Shown here piece by piece: positions 12,372 to 26,276 of a DNA stretch of 64,000 bases. The stretch spans positions 129,292,385-129,356,384 of the forward strand of contig NC_079487.1 of NCBI RefSeq assembly GCF_020520425.1, written 5' to 3'. A program made the translations under genes and the position numbers. Each line of letters opens with the position of its first letter. Positions within the stretch are counted from its first letter, which is position 1. Origin of the DNA: Spinacia oleracea (Eukaryota; Streptophyta; Magnoliopsida; Caryophyllales; Amaranthaceae). The notes under the pieces were generated by a model. The model saw nothing but the letters and a program-made list of their open reading frames with translations. It was not told the DNA's origin and ran no database searches.

Positions 12372-13398
12372 ATGAGCCTTAAGTACATCCACATGGTCTT
12401 AAATGAGGGCCACATCATGTACAATCGACGTTGTATTTTCATAATACATCAATAACTACGTAATATGCGATCAACAACTAGCATTATATAAATAACATCT
12501 ATTAACACACAGTGTGCAAATATAAATATCCGGTCAATCACTTGCAAATAAATAATATTGCATTTTTGTAATACATCAGCAATCATAGAAAAGCACATAG
12601 CTAGTATTGTACAATAAACTTCAATTACTGTGTAATGTACAATCAACGACTAGACTTCAATTACTAAATATGAGTAGTAAAAAACTACAAATACACAATC
12701 AACAAATAAGATTATAATTACCTACAATTTTCAAGCAAAATATTCTCAAAATTGCATTTAGTTGAAATGTTTTCAAATCAATGAGATTAACACGGAATAT
12801 CTCCATTTTTCCGGAAAAAAAAATATACACTCCAATGTGAGTTTTATTAGGGGATTAATTTTGTATGGACCAGGTCCACAACAATAATATTGTGGACCCC
12901 AAAGCCAACTAGCACTAATTGAGTCATTTCACATACATAATAACCTTTTTTTTTTTGAAGGGACATACATAATAACCTTTATCATTCACAAAGTTACCAT
13001 AATAAATTAGACACTAATTTTTTTAGATATAATATTAAATTTTCGAATCAAAATAACCCTATGTTTTTTTATAAAGAGAATCGTAACTTAAAATTATATT
13101 ATTCAAGCACAATATATATACTAACGACACCAATTTAAATAGTATAGAATCTATTTGACTAAGATCTCTTATATGGGTCGCACTAACAACACTAACTTGA
13201 TAAGAGTACACCTAAAATCGATCATCTTTCACTTTTTTATCCACTCTTCTCATTAATGATTTTCGAATTTTTTTTATTTTGAGCACTACAAATTATGATC
13301 ACAAATTTTACTTTTATCTATGTCAATTTTTTTTTTTTTTTTACTTTTATCAATTTTAAATAAAGAAAAGGTAATTTGAGAATTATCATAGTGAGCAA
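12372..13398. other. AT-rich spacer
   Basis: AT-rich intergenic DNA with no gene seen. Short homopolymer runs and a small duplicated segment (acatacataataacc at about 12932 and 12963) are the only structures noticed. Confidence 0.4.
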
Positions 13399-13500
13399 TG
13401 GGCCAACCATGAATATAATGACAAATTGACAATCCACCCATACACCCATTAAAAGCCCAAAGAAGCAAAAGTGGACTGTAAATCTACTAACCCTAACCCA
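13399..13500 (+). promoter_or_regulatory. Ribosomal-protein promoter motifs: site II and telo-box
   Basis: A TGGGCC element at 13399-13404, an inverted TGGGCT element at 13454-13459 and a telo-box aaccctaaccc at 13489-13499 lie 70-170 bp before the eL43 start codon. Site II elements paired with a telo-box are typical of plant ribosomal-protein promoters. The motifs are seen directly. Their function is inferred from that rule. Confidence 0.7.
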
Positions 13501-13568
13501 ATCCTATTTTATTAAGTTCGCTGTTTTTTTCTTCTTCGTTTTCTCTGCACGCCGTCGACTCCCCAACC

Positions 13569-14883
<1,315 letters not shown>

Positions 14884-16394
14884 ATCTCTCACTAGTGCTT
14901 ATCTTTTGAAAACAATTAGAGGAATAGAGAGTTTGTGTTTGTTACTTCTGAATTCTGTTGGTTCTCCCTTTACTTTGTTATTCTGAGGAATCCTAATTTC
15001 AGTAGATATTTGAGTTTCAACACTTCGAAAGCAATTGTTCTGCCGATTTTCGCTGATCTTTTGTAAAGGAGATTTAATCCGGGATTGGGTTGTGGATTGG
15101 TTGATGAGTTTGGGATAGCCCTGTGTTTTTGTTCTTGTTGGTGCTTCATATGAATTATGCATTTATGTTTTGCTTGAAATTTGGCATTAAAAAATGGAGA
15201 CCGAGTTATAGCCCTAGTGTTTCATACATGTTTAGCACTTTGCAGTTGGCACAGTGAGCTAGATTAGAGGCTGTATTGCCTCATTGTCTGTGTACCCTGC
15301 ATTGGCTGCATTTTCATAGAAAACAAGTTAGTACTTGCAATAACTTTTATGTTAGTGGGGATTGCATCAGTTGCTAACATACTGCATGCTAGTGAGAGCT
15401 GATTCTGTCAGATTTGCGAGCGTGTGGCTATGTTTTGTTATGGTGTTTGGTTCACAAGTTAGAGGTGATGTGTCTGCAGTTCTATACTTCTATGGAAATG
15501 GAAGTATTAGGGTATGAACGGTGAAGTTTCCAAAAAGCATCATTTAATGGAGCTTTAATAAGTTAAATAAAACCTTACCCTAAACCTTGACTAGTTATCA
15601 AGCTCTTTAACTGAAGTACTGCATTAACATTAACTCAATGCCTCTGATGAGGATTCCATGTGAGGCAGAAGGAGGAATTCACCCCTATTATTGATCTGAA
15701 AAGGAACGTTATTTGCTGTTTCCTCTAAACTGTTGATCTGAAAAGGAACGTTGTTGCTGTTTCCTGTAGACTGTTGATCTGAAATGGAGCGTTATATGCC
15801 GTTTCACATGTAATAATGAGCACAAGCAATTAGTTGGGTCATTTTATTTTACCAGTGATGATCATAAGCCAATGTAAACTTTACTTATTTTGAAATGTAT
15901 TTATTTTACTTATTCATTTATTTTAAATTTTACTTATTTTTTTTTATTATCTGTTACAATATTTCTTCTATAATATATATACATTTTGCTCTTGTCTTAC
16001 TTTCATGAATTCCAGCTTCTCTTCCTTCCGTTTTTCTTTTTACTTCCTGCACCTTTCTGGTTTGATTGGTGACTGGTTTGATTGGTTACAATGACGATTT
16101 ACTACGACGATTCATGTTAGCCGACCCCAAATCATTTTGGGACTAAGGCCTTGTTGTTGTTGTTGATCATAAGCCAATGTAACTTTGTAAGTGGATTGTT
16201 CAACTGCTTTGGAAATGGACTTGTATAGTTCCCTTATTCCCTTTATAAATCTGCTAAACAATAGCAGTTGCTGTTAGCATGCCTTGAATCTTACCAGAAA
16301 ACCTCGCAAATGCAGGCTTTTGTCTTCCATTACACCATTTGTCGATCGACCTTAATGGTAGTTTATGTTATCAACCGCTACCTCCTCGAACACA
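14884..16394. other. Spacer after eL43, with a small tandem repeat and a SINE/LINE tail
   Basis: The first few hundred bases are probably 3' UTR. A three-copy tandem repeat of about 41 bp (core ttgatctgaaaaggaacg) spans 15690-15806. At about 16050-16165 lies a sequence ending in gggactaaggccttgttg followed by (ttg)n, which resembles the 3' tail of plant Au-type SINEs. No further gene is seen. Confidence 0.5.
16050..16165 (+). mobile_element. Au-like SINE 3' tail, truncated
   Basis: The stretch gaccccaaatcattttggga then ctaaggcc and (ttg)n closely resembles the 3' end of Au-type plant SINEs. No tRNA-like head with A and B boxes was recognised upstream, so the copy is probably 5'-truncated. 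Confidence 0.5.
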
Positions 16395-17580
16395 TCAGAT
16401 TGTTTTATACTCAAAAGATTTAAGTCAATTTCACGTGTCCTCAATTCCTCATCATCCATGAAAAATTAAACATTTACCTTGAATACGTTTATGGTGCACC
16501 CAGATAGACCGTGCATCCATCACATTGTTAATATAATGAAGTAGTAATGTAGTATAAAAGATACGGAGTAGTCCGTTTAAAGAGAGGTTCGCCTATGGGG
16601 TTGAAAAGCGAAAACTTGATTAGTCAAGGTTTGTAGACTTGGTAGTTGGTATCACATTTATACTTATACGGACCCTAGGCCGGTAGGGTTGGCCACTTCG
16701 ATACGTCATACGGGCTCGTACATGTTAATGTGAGTATACGTGCCAATGCCAACTTGTATTATGCACAAGCAAATATTGCATACGGCCATACGGGACGAGA
16801 TTTGATCTACTATCTCAACCTCGCTTGACATCAACGTTGATTATCGCACTAGCAAAGATCCAAAGTGGCCGGAATACTTCAGTGAGTAAGATTGGAGAAA
16901 TCAAACATAGCAATTGAATTGTGTAAATCAGTGTCTGGTTACTTTAGGCTTCTTGGTTTTGAAAGCTTAAGCATTTAATGGTAAAGAGGGGAGGGGAAGG
17001 AAAGCTCAAGATTCAAGCATTATCTCAAATTCTCAATCTTCTTTGGAGTCTGGATAATTGCAGGTAACATGGAAGATTGATTGCAGAAAAGGGTTTCAAA
17101 AACGAGGATGGTTTGTGTGCTTATCTTGAGCAAACTTTGTTAATGTATTATGGAAGGTTAATTGGGTGCACACCAACTGCTTGATAAAATGACTCACTGA
17201 AGTCAAGTACGATTTCAGAAGGTATACTCTTGTAAATGGGCAACGCAACAGATTTTGACCTTAAATTTCTTTAGCTAGAGGACAGATATATACTTGACAT
17301 ACTCGGATTCAGATAATCCTTGACCAGTTACAACTTATATCAGCCGGTTGCTCGAAAATATTGCTGATCACTGTGACTGTTGTGAACTTGTGATGGAATG
17401 AATTTGATGTATAGCGTACTCTGATTTTGTTTGTGAAAAGGTGTTATCATTACTTTGGTTTGTGAAAAGATGTTATCATTACTATGGTCTATGGATGATC
17501 GAAGTCATATTGTACATTTAAGATCATGTTGGAAGTGCTGGTTATTACTGTTATTTTTTTGAAGTGAAGAACAAATAAGA
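16395..17580. repeat. Segmental duplication, copy B
   Basis: Second copy of the block at 1391-2552, same orientation, diverged by small insertions such as an extra ~80 bp near 17222-17300. It ends in the P450 remnant, just as copy A ends in P450 gene 1. Confidence 0.8.
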
Positions 17581-17805
17581 TCTTCGGTTACCTGCAATCA
17601 CTGGTGTTGCTATAGCATGTAGAGGGATCTTCCGATGGGGGAGTGAGCCCAACGCATTCTGTCATATCTAAATGGTGGGAATCATCTCTTAATAATTTCT
17701 CTCACCTTTTCTTGCAGCTTTAATAACTTGTGAATGTTGTAGCAGGACTGTCATTGGCCATTCTAGTAAGGTGAAACTTGTTTCAGTCCCAGCAGTAAAC
17801 ATATC
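17581..17805 (-). pseudogene. P450 exon-2 remnant (copy of gene 1/2 type)
   Basis: The right end (17805-17735) encodes the start of a P450 exon 2, reading DMFTAGTETSFTLLEW after a preserved CAG acceptor at 17808-17806. The left end (17581-17670) matches the last ~90 bp of gene 1 exon 2. Everything between, including the ExxR helix, PERF motif and haem loop, is missing, and no exon 1 is found upstream. The copy cannot make a P450. Its flank is the duplicated block at 16395-17580, so it arose with that duplication. Confidence 0.85.
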
Positions 17806-18388
17806 CTGCTTTGGAGAATTACTTCATCAAATCTGGCCAGGTACATAATAGAATCATCTCTACACTCTGTACTTGGTTTATATTTTAGCATTTGGATTTG
17901 TTCTCAGTAGTACTTCTCACTTCACATTTGTTATCTTACAAATCTGCAGTCAAAGTCTTGGTTAAATCTTCTTATATTTTCATTTTTTGCAACTTTAGAA
18001 TTAAAGAAAAATGTTATCAGCTTGGTTAAGAAAAATTTACACAAACAGGAATTTGTTGTCCTACTTGTCTATATTATGAATAAAATCGATCATACAATTC
18101 ACTTAATCAAAACATATTGGTTAATGATCTTAGTTATTGGACGGACGGAATATTTCTTTTATATTAGCATAAAAATGCAGTTAAAGATCAGTCAAGTTAG
18201 ATCAAAAAATTTCAAATAAGACTAAAGCAAAGAAAAACTTGGAAAGTTTAGATTAAAACACCTTATTTCAGGCGAAGAGAACACATGCTTAGCGTGATAT
18301 TCCAATTAGAAGCAGGTAGTTAGGTTTCAAAAGTTAAGGGATAGGAGAATAGATTAATTGGTTTGTATTAAAATTTAGGATTACATTT
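17806..18388. other. Spacer between P450 remnant and gene 4
   Basis: AT-rich sequence with no gene seen. It begins in what was the intron of the remnant. No exon 1 could be recognised in it. Confidence 0.5.
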
Positions 18389-20385
18389 TTAGTTCCTTGA
18401 GTAGGGAGTTGGAATAGCCACAAGAGGATCTCTCTTGCGGATTGTAATACCCATATTCTCAACCACATTAAAATCCTTCCCTTGAGGTAACTTCCAATCA
18501 AACGCGTAAGCAAGTGTTGCTAGTACAAGCTCTGCACCCACTATGCCAAACGACATTCCTGGGCAGCCGCGTCTGCCTGCTCCAAACGGGATGAATTCAA
18601 AATCTTGCCCCTTGAAGTCTATTGAAGAATTCAAGAACCTCTCTGGACGAAACTCCTCTGCGTCTTCCCAAAAAGACGTGTCTCTTTGGATAGCCCAGGC
18701 ATTGATAATGACTTGTGTACCAGCTGCAATGTCATAACCGTTGATTTTAACATCCTGAGATGATTCCCGAAACACCAAAAGAGGAAATGGTGGATGCAAC
18801 CTCAGCGTCTCCTTGATGACTGCTTTTAGGTACTTCATGTTTTTCACATCATCCTCATCTACTCCTTGTTTTCCTCTGCTACTTACCCTCACTTCTTCTT
18901 GCAGTTCTTTCATAACTAGGGGATGCTTGAACAGCTCCACCATTGCCCATTCCAGCAGTGTGTAAGTTGTGTCTGTTCCAGCAGCAAGCATATCCTGCAG
19001 CACATCCGCATGTGAATTTCTTGTTTCATAATTTCAATGGCTCTTTGAACCCAAAAGATAATATATATAAAAGAAGAAGATGTACACTTAAACCAGGTGT
19101 TTGATAAGTAATCATGTAACTACATGTCTACAACGTCTACAAGTTGCTTCCTCTGTTAAGGTGCGTTCTATTGACCTGATTTTCACTTATACTAGTATGA
19201 TTTTTATCTGAACTTATTTTAGTTATAAATTGTACTGATTAACCCCTATAAACCCTTGTTTGAACTTACAAACCCTTATCTTAACTTGCTAGTCCTGAAA
19301 TAAGTAAACACTAGGTGAATACAACAAAGGTTTAGATAAACACAATTTCGAGATTTTACTTTGGCTGCTCCTAAAATATTTTTTGGAAGTAAAAAAATTC
19401 ACTGTCAAAGTTCAATCAAAAGAGGCAAAAAACTACTAGTAAACTTTACCATTAGAATAGCTTTGATACTCTCTCTAGGAAGCACAGATGAATTCTCTCT
19501 CTGAAGTTCAAGTAAAGTATCCACAAAATCCTGCAATTTCTCTCCTTTATCAGCTTCATCAGTATTGTCTGTCTGTAAATTTAGTCGATCTACATGCTCT
19601 TGAACAATCTTTTCGATGAATTCATCAAGGACATTGGCAACTCTGTTTGCCTTACGATCAACACCACTCAGTCTATCAATCCAACCTAACCACGGCACGG
19701 AGTCCTGCATACAAAATGCTACAACCACTTCAGAAAAATCACTCAACAGCTCCCTAATATTTGCACAACCTTCCTCTCCAGTATACTTCCTCCCAAAGGC
19801 AACTCTACATATAACATCCTTTGTTAAACTTGCAATAATCTCACTCAAATTCACTTCTTCTGATGATTGTCTGAATCTCCTGATCTTATCCACCATTACT
19901 GCAGCTTCTTCCTCCCTCACTTCTCGAAAAGATCGGACTTTCTTGCTACTGAGAACATGCAGTACACAAATGCTCTTCATCTGCCTCCAATACTCGCCAT
20001 AGCTAGCAAAGACCAAGTCCTTGCCATCATATAAAAATCTTCTGGCCACTTTTAAGTTTGGCCTGTTTGCAAAAACAACATCATGAGTCTTCATGATCTC
20101 CCTAGCTGTATCCGCTGACGACGCCACGATGGTTGGCTTGCTGCCGACGTGAAGCAACATGAGGTCTCCATATTGTTGTGACAAGGCTCGTAGGGAACGA
20201 TGAGGCAACTTACCAAGCTGATGAAGGTTACCGAAAACCGGTAGCTTCCGTGGGGAGGGTGGCTGGTTTTTGTTGGTAGCAGGAGTTGCATATAGCCATT
20301 TGTAGAGGAAGAATAAGAAGCTAAAGATGAGGAATAAAGAGAGAGAATTTGAAGGGAGTTTTTCTAATAATTGTACAAGAGCCAT
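18389..20385 (-). CDS. Cytochrome P450, CYP71 clan (CYP71A-like), gene 4
   Basis: Encodes a 513-residue microsomal P450. Exon 1 is 20385-19450 and exon 2 is 18994-18389, with a 455-bp phase-0 intron. An in-frame ATG exists 57 bp further upstream at 20442. The start at 20385 is preferred because the protein then begins MALVQ..LEK, aligning with gene 5, and the anchor (NSLSLFLIFSFLFFLYKW) falls at the usual place. Landmarks are the hinge PPSPRKLP, the C-helix WRQMK, the I-helix AGTDTT, ExxR at 374-377, PERF and the haem loop FGAGRRGCPG at 449-458 with Cys456. It is the closest paralogue of gene 5, with most exon-2 residues identical, which points to a recent duplication. The substrate is unknown. 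Confidence 0.93.
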
Positions 20386-21382
20386 AGCCTTATTACAAGT
20401 TTCTTTTTCTAAGCCTGAAATTATAGGGGCCAAATGACTCAAAAAGGAAGAATACTAGAACTCCTTTCTTAGTGGAAGACAAATAAAGGTTTTGCTCACA
20501 TGGTAAGACTCTGAAATTAGAAGTCTATAATTTGAATTTTTCCAAGCGAAATGATTGGGGGCGTGAACCCCTTTACCTTATCTATTACTTCCAAGTTTCT
20601 CGCAGATTAAAATCTTAGAAGAAACAATGTGATTCATATTTTGAAAATATGTCGTATGTGAGCTTAATGAAAGAAAATAGGTCAAAGATTGGATTAATAT
20701 TACCAAATATTTCTTTTAAATATAGAGAATATATGTTTTTATACAAAATTTTGGACTTGGTTTATGGGTTTTTGAAAGTTGAAGGTTTAGTTCAATCCTC
20801 GGTTTAAAATAAAAGCATTAAAGTCAAATTTCAGCAACAACTTACTTACTTGGCTTTGCAAAATCCAACCCAAGATATATGAAAATTGTGTCCAAAATCC
20901 ATACTTGTACGCTACAACCTACAAGGTCAATTGATTGTTGCCTTACAGTCTTACACCAATATAATTGGGAAAATTATAAACTTTCCTCTCTGAAAATAGA
21001 ACAACCCTTTTATACAGGAAATCCATCCCACCCTTAGTAAACAATGGCAAAAATCTTATTTTTCGTTCTGGGTTCGGGGCGGCACACCGGTAAATCTCTC
21101 AGCTTTTTCCACTGCTAAATTGGTATTGCAGATAAAATTTTCACCATTTATGAATTCTGGTTGTTGACAACTTGACAACCAATTATCAGTGTAAATTTAT
21201 CATTATCTCCTAGATCATGTCTTATTGAGTTCAAAATCATGAATGTATGTTTTCCGTAATCTCCATCATTAGGATTGTATGCTGAATCCGATCGAAAAGT
21301 TTATTTCTGTAGCAGTTGATGTTCACATAATCACATATATGTAGTCAAGTCACACATTTACAAGTAAAACGTACTAATGATA
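20386..21382. other. Spacer between P450 genes 4 and 5
   Basis: No gene seen. The first ~100 bp is the 5' flank of gene 4. At about 20490-20580 there is a weak tRNA-like pattern (cacatggtaagactctgaa, then a B-box-like stretch) that could be an old SINE. The rest is unremarkable AT-rich sequence. Confidence 0.4.
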
Positions 21383-21478
21383 CTCCCTAGTTTCTTTTCG
21401 TTCTTCCTATCTGTAATCATTTTTTGTGAGACAAAAGAAAATAAGTAAAAGAGGAAGATCAAAAGGAGACGGAGGGAG
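21383..21478. mobile_element. Short Stowaway-like MITE
   Basis: A 96-bp element between TA dinucleotides (21381-21382 and 21479-21480). Its ends, ctccctagtttcttttcgtt and gacggagggag, are inverted, and the arms pair over most of its length. Confidence 0.65.
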
Positions 21479-21528
21479 TATTAGCTAATTGAATTCAAGT
21501 AAAAATAAGGAAATCATATTATGTACTA

Positions 21529-21841
21529 CTTCATCCTTCCCAGTCTTATAGTTTTGTTTGACTAAAATTACGGGTTTTAAGAAAAGTGGAATATAATATA
21601 TGAGAAATTGGAATATAGTACAGTAATGATTGAATTGTATGAGAAAATAGGATATATAGTACATGTAAAAGGGAGTATAGTACTTGTGGAAGTTAAATAT
21701 AGTACATGAGGAGATTTTCACTGACTTTTTAACTATTATAGTACATGAAAAAGTGGAAAACTTAATAGTCAAAAATAGAAACATGAATATTTTTGGGACG
21801 ACAGATTAGAAAACAGGACTATAAATTTGGGACGGATAAAG
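21529..21841. mobile_element. Stowaway-like MITE at the 3' end of P450 gene 5
   Basis: A 313-bp element with TA at 21527-21528 and 21842-21843. The ends are cttcatccttcccagtctta and the inverted ggactataaatttgggac then ggataaag. Its right edge lies only 8 bp from the stop codon of P450 gene 5, so it probably supplies that gene's 3' UTR and polyadenylation region. Confidence 0.65.
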
Positions 21842-21851
21842 TATGTCTTTC

Positions 21852-23898
21852 CTAGTTTGAGTAGGGAGTTGGAATGGCCACAAGAGCATCTCGCTTGCGA
21901 ATTGTAGTACCCATACTCTCAACCAGATTAAAATCCTTCCCTTGAGGTATCATCCAATCAAACTCGTAAGCAAGTGTTGCTAGTACCAGCTCTGCATCGA
22001 CTATGCCAAACGATATACCCGGGCAGCCGCGTCTGCCAGCACCAAATGGAATAAACTCAAAGTCTTGCCCCTTAAAGTCTATTGAAGAGTTCAAGAACCT
22101 CTCAGGACGAAACTCCTCTGCGTCTTCCCAAGAAGTAGAGTCTCTTTGAATTGCCCACGCGTTGATAATGACTTGTGTTCCAGCAGCAATGTCGTAACCA
22201 TTTATTTTAACGTCCTGAGATGATTCACGAAACAGTAACAGAGGAAGTGGTGGATGTAACCTCAGTGTCTCCTTGATGACTGCTTTTAAGTACTTCATGT
22301 TCTTCACATCATCCTCATTTATTCCTTGTTTTCCTCTGTTACTTACCCTTACCTCTTCTTGCAGTTCTTTCATAACTTGGGGATGTTGTAGCAGCTCCGC
22401 CATTGCCCATTCTAGCAGCGTGTAAGTTGTGTCTGTTCCAGCAGCAAGCATATCCTGCACCACATCAGATAAAAATTAACAAGGGATCAGGTATGTGAAT
22501 CTCTTTGCACCAAAAACAGAATACTTGTATTTTTGTAGATGAACAATATGTACACAGTACACTTAAACCAGGTTTTTGATAAGTAATCATGTAACTACAA
22601 CGTCTACAAGTTGCTTCTTTCGTTAGAAAAAAGTCAAAAACTGATTTTGACACACCTGTTTCGGATTGGAGCACAAAAAATTGTGCACTCACCGTAAGTG
22701 TGTCAAAATCAATTTTTGGTGTACCAAAATCATTTCACTTAAATCCCTTCTATTACTCGTACATGGTAGAGCATACAATACAAGTTTTATTTTGGCTGCC
22801 AAAGTTTCACAAACTATTTTTTCAAAGTAAAAAATTACGGTCAAAGTTCAAACCTATGTACTATGTAGTAGAAAATTGAAACCAAGGGACTGAGGGAGTA
22901 CCTGAAAATATTGAGTTCATAATCAAACAAAAGAGGCAAAGAAGTAGAAACTTTACCATTAGAATGGCTTTGATACTTTCTCTAGGAAGCACAGATGAAT
23001 TTTCTCTCTGAATTTCAAGCAAAATATCCACAAAATCCTGCAACTTCTCTTCTTTGTCAGCTTCATCAGTACTGTCTGTCTGTAAGTTTAGTCGTTCCAC
23101 ATGTTCTTGAACAATCTTTTCAATGAACCCATCAAGCGCGTTTGCAACTTTGTTTGCCTTGCGATCCACACCAGTCAGTCGATCAATCCAACCCAACCAC
23201 GGCACAAAATCCTGCATACAAAATGCTCCAAGCGCTTCAGAAAAATCATTCAGCAATTCCCTAATATTTGCACAACCTTCCTCACCAGTATACTTCCTCC
23301 CAAAAGCAGCTCTACATATAACATCCTTTGTCAAACTTGCAATAATCTCACTCAAATTCACTTCTTCTGATGATTGTCTGAATCTCCTGATTTTATCCAC
23401 CATTACTGCAGCTTCTTCCTCCCTCACTTGTCGAAAAGACCGGACTTTCTTGCTGCTCAAAACGTGCAGCACACAGATGCTCTTCATCTGCCTCCAATAT
23501 TCTCCATAATTAGCAAAAGCCAAGTCCTTACAATCATATAAAATTCTCCTAGCCACTTTCAAATTTGGCCTATTTGCAAAGATAACATCATGAGTTTTCA
23601 TGATCTCCCGAGCCATATCCGGTGATGACGCCACGAGTGTCGGCTTGCTGTCGATGTGAAGCAACATGAGGTCTCCATATTGCTGTGACAAGGTTAGTAG
23701 GGAACGATGAGGCAACTTACCAAGCTGATGAAGGTTACCGAAAACCGGTAGCTTTCGTGGGGAGGGTGGCTTGTTTTTGGTTGTAGCATTTGTTCTACAA
23801 AGCCATTTGTAAATGAAGATTAAGAAGCTTAAAAAAAGGAATAAGGAGAGAGAATTCAAAGCAAATTTCTCTAAGAATTGTTCATGATCCATAGCCAT
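21852..23898 (-). CDS. Cytochrome P450, CYP71 clan (CYP71A-like), gene 5
   Basis: Encodes a 514-residue microsomal P450. Exon 1 is 23898-22957 and exon 2 is 22454-21852, with a 502-bp phase-0 intron. The start MAMDHEQFLEKF is chosen over an upstream in-frame ATG at 23925 by alignment with gene 4. A second ATG at 23892 is also possible. The anchor is NSLSLFLFLSFLIFIYKW. The hinge PPSPRKLP, WRQMK, AGTDTT, ExxR (376-379), PERF and haem loop FGAGRRGCPG (451-460, Cys458) are all present. The gene is almost colinear with gene 4, including intron position, and shares the DSTDEADKEEKLQ-type loop before the exon junction. A MITE ends within 10 bp of its stop codon and an inverted-repeat element lies in its intron. 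The substrate is unknown. Confidence 0.93.
22633..22722. repeat. Inverted-repeat element in the intron of P450 gene 5
   Basis: Arms aaaaactgattttgacacac and gtgtgtcaaaatcaattttt are inverted copies separated by about 45 bp. This fits a very small MITE or a hairpin-forming repeat within the gene 5 intron. No target duplication was assigned. Confidence 0.55.
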
Positions 23899-24274
23899 AT
23901 TTACAAGTTCGTTTCTTTCTTTCAAAGTCTTTCCTTTTGTGCAATGATTATCAAATTATCATAATAATAATAGTATGATTTGGTCTAACATGTTAAACAA
24001 TTGAAAGGTCTTATCTAGTTTTATTTTTTTATGATACACTCAATACAGTACGTATTGTCATATTAACATTTTTAAAAAAAAAAAAAATTAAGGGATGTCA
24101 AACATATAATGAGGCCTTGTTATTTTGGACTGAAAATGTCTGAACTGACATTATTGGAACTGAATTAAACCGAACTTAACTTTATTTAAATTAACTGAAA
24201 TAACATAAATCATTGTACTTTTAAATTTTTTGTTAATAATATTATTATAAATAATAGTGATAAATATAAAATTA

Positions 24275-25172
24275 CTAGATTTTAGCCCGTGCGATGCACG
24301 AATTCTATTAAATTGTTATATTTAAATAAAAATCCTATGTATGTACCACTTTTATATATTAGATTAGATTAGTTTTTTTATTTTGCATTAATTTCATTTT
24401 AGATTTTTTTTAATTATGAAAGTGTTTGTTTTTGGATGAAATTGTATCTGCGTAATATTAATAAATAATTAATAAAAAAATATCTACGTGGCACTCGACT
24501 TTTTTAATTCAAAATTAATTTTGAAATCTTATTTTTCATTGGTCGAAACCATTAGATTTTTCTACGTGGCGATCTAATATTGGATTAATGTTTGATTTTA
24601 AATTGAATTTTATTTATTTTATTTTAGATTATTGTTTGATTTTGGATGAACTTTATTTTAAATTTATTTTTTAATTATTAGAGTGTTAGATTTTAGATGG
24701 AGCTGTATATATTAGTAATTAATTAATTAATTAATTAAAATATCTATGTGACACCTAATTAATTATCTACGTGGAAATCGATTATTTTTTAATTATTAGA
24801 GTGTTTGATTTTCTATGGAGTTGTATATATTAATAATTAATTAAATAAAATATCTACGTGGCACTTGATTTTTTTAATTCAAAAAGAAATTAATTAATTA
24901 AAATATCTATGTGGCACCTAATTAATTATCTACGTGGAAATCGATTATTTTTTAATTATTAGAGTGTTTGATTTTCTATGGAGTTGTATATATTAATAAT
25001 TTATTAATTAAAATATCTACGTGGCACCTAATTAATTATCTACGTGGCACTTGATTTTTTTAATTCAAAAAGAAATTAGAAATCTTATTTCTAATTGGCC
25101 GAAACCATTAGTAATCCTATGTGGCGCTCTAATCTTTCAGCAAATATGCCTCCTTTATATATGTATATTAGA
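24275..25172 (-). mobile_element. Non-autonomous Helitron
   Basis: Read on the minus strand, the element begins TCTAATATACATATATAAAG just after an A and ends with the hairpin CGTGC-ATC-GCACG, a short spacer and CTAG, just before a T. These are the diagnostic Helitron features: 5' TC, 3' hairpin plus CTRR, and A/T insertion without target duplication. The 898-bp interior is AT-rich and carries imperfect tandem repeats of atctacgtggcacctaatta. No Rep/helicase coding sequence is present. Confidence 0.8.
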
Positions 25173-26268
25173 TTAGGAATGATATTTCAATAATAGAAAA
25201 ATGTGAAAATTAATTAAAGTAGCTTAAACCAATATTAAAAATGCTAAGTTGTAGATTCGGATAACTGGATATGATCAGATATTTGTCATCGCGCGAATAG
25301 TAATTAACAAGTTAGATACGAAATATCATTTATCGGATATATGATGCACCACAGAAGTATTTTAGACCACTTCAATTATCGACTAATTGAGAAACACCGT
25401 TGAAATTATCGATGTACGTTTGGGGAGTTTGTTATAACGTATGCAAAGAAAGATTAAATTAACGTAATTAAAGAATGCAGAGATTTAACGTGGTTCACTA
25501 ACAATGTGTTAGCTACGTTCACAGGCAGAGGGGAGGAAAGTTTTATTGATCTTGAGGAGTACAGAATACAACTAGGTTATGACCTAGAGAGTTTATATAG
25601 TACTCTCTAGACAGATGCGAAAAAGCCCACAATCCCCGTGTTGGGGCGTTGCAGTAAGGGGCTTGACCGACTCAAGGCATTATCTACAGAGTTAAAGAAA
25701 AGGTGGAAGGTGTTATATAATACGCCCAATGTCACACAAGCTTATATAAAGTCAATGATAGTTTGCACTTTTACACTTCATAAAATTCAATGATAATAAT
25801 AAATAATAATAAAATTCAAAATAAATTAAATAATAATAATAATAAAATGATTATATTAATTGGATAGATTAATTAATATGAAAATGTTAATAACATAAAC
25901 AAAGTTGAAATATAACATGTTATTTAATTTTAATCTCAATTGGAATTATTGAAAGTGAACCATGAAAATAAAGTCCAAAAGATCAGGGTCTGAATCACTT
26001 TTTCCCTTGACAACCCTAACCTAACCCGCTATGACCAACAATTTTACGGGTTCGGGTTAGGTATACGAGTCGAGTTGATTTTTAACTGGTCCATTTTAAA
26101 CTCTAACCCCTGTTGCATTCAACTTATTTCAGAAAAAATTAGTTCTGATATGTTCAATAGCAAATATTTTTATAAAAATTAAGACAAAAATAAATAATTT
26201 CAAATATTTTTTTTGCCAGTAAGTTCCGATACGCTTATATATACTCATCTACTGATACCTGTATGGCC
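25173..26268. other. Spacer with possible old LTR-type fragment
   Basis: No gene seen. Around 25430-25740 the sequence (taacgtggttcacta, then gttagctacgttcac) resembles sequence common in plant retroelement LTRs, but no paired copy or complete element could be found here. The remainder is AT-rich, with an aataataat-rich stretch near 25790-25850. Confidence 0.35.
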
Positions 26269-26276
26269 ATATTGAC

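Noticed and set aside
20386-20442. Upstream ATG as the start of P450 gene 4
   Set aside because: It adds 19 residues before the anchor that have no counterpart in paralogues. The start at 20385 aligns with gene 5.
25430-25740. Complete LTR retrotransposon
   Set aside because: Only an LTR-like stretch is seen, without a second LTR or internal coding region.
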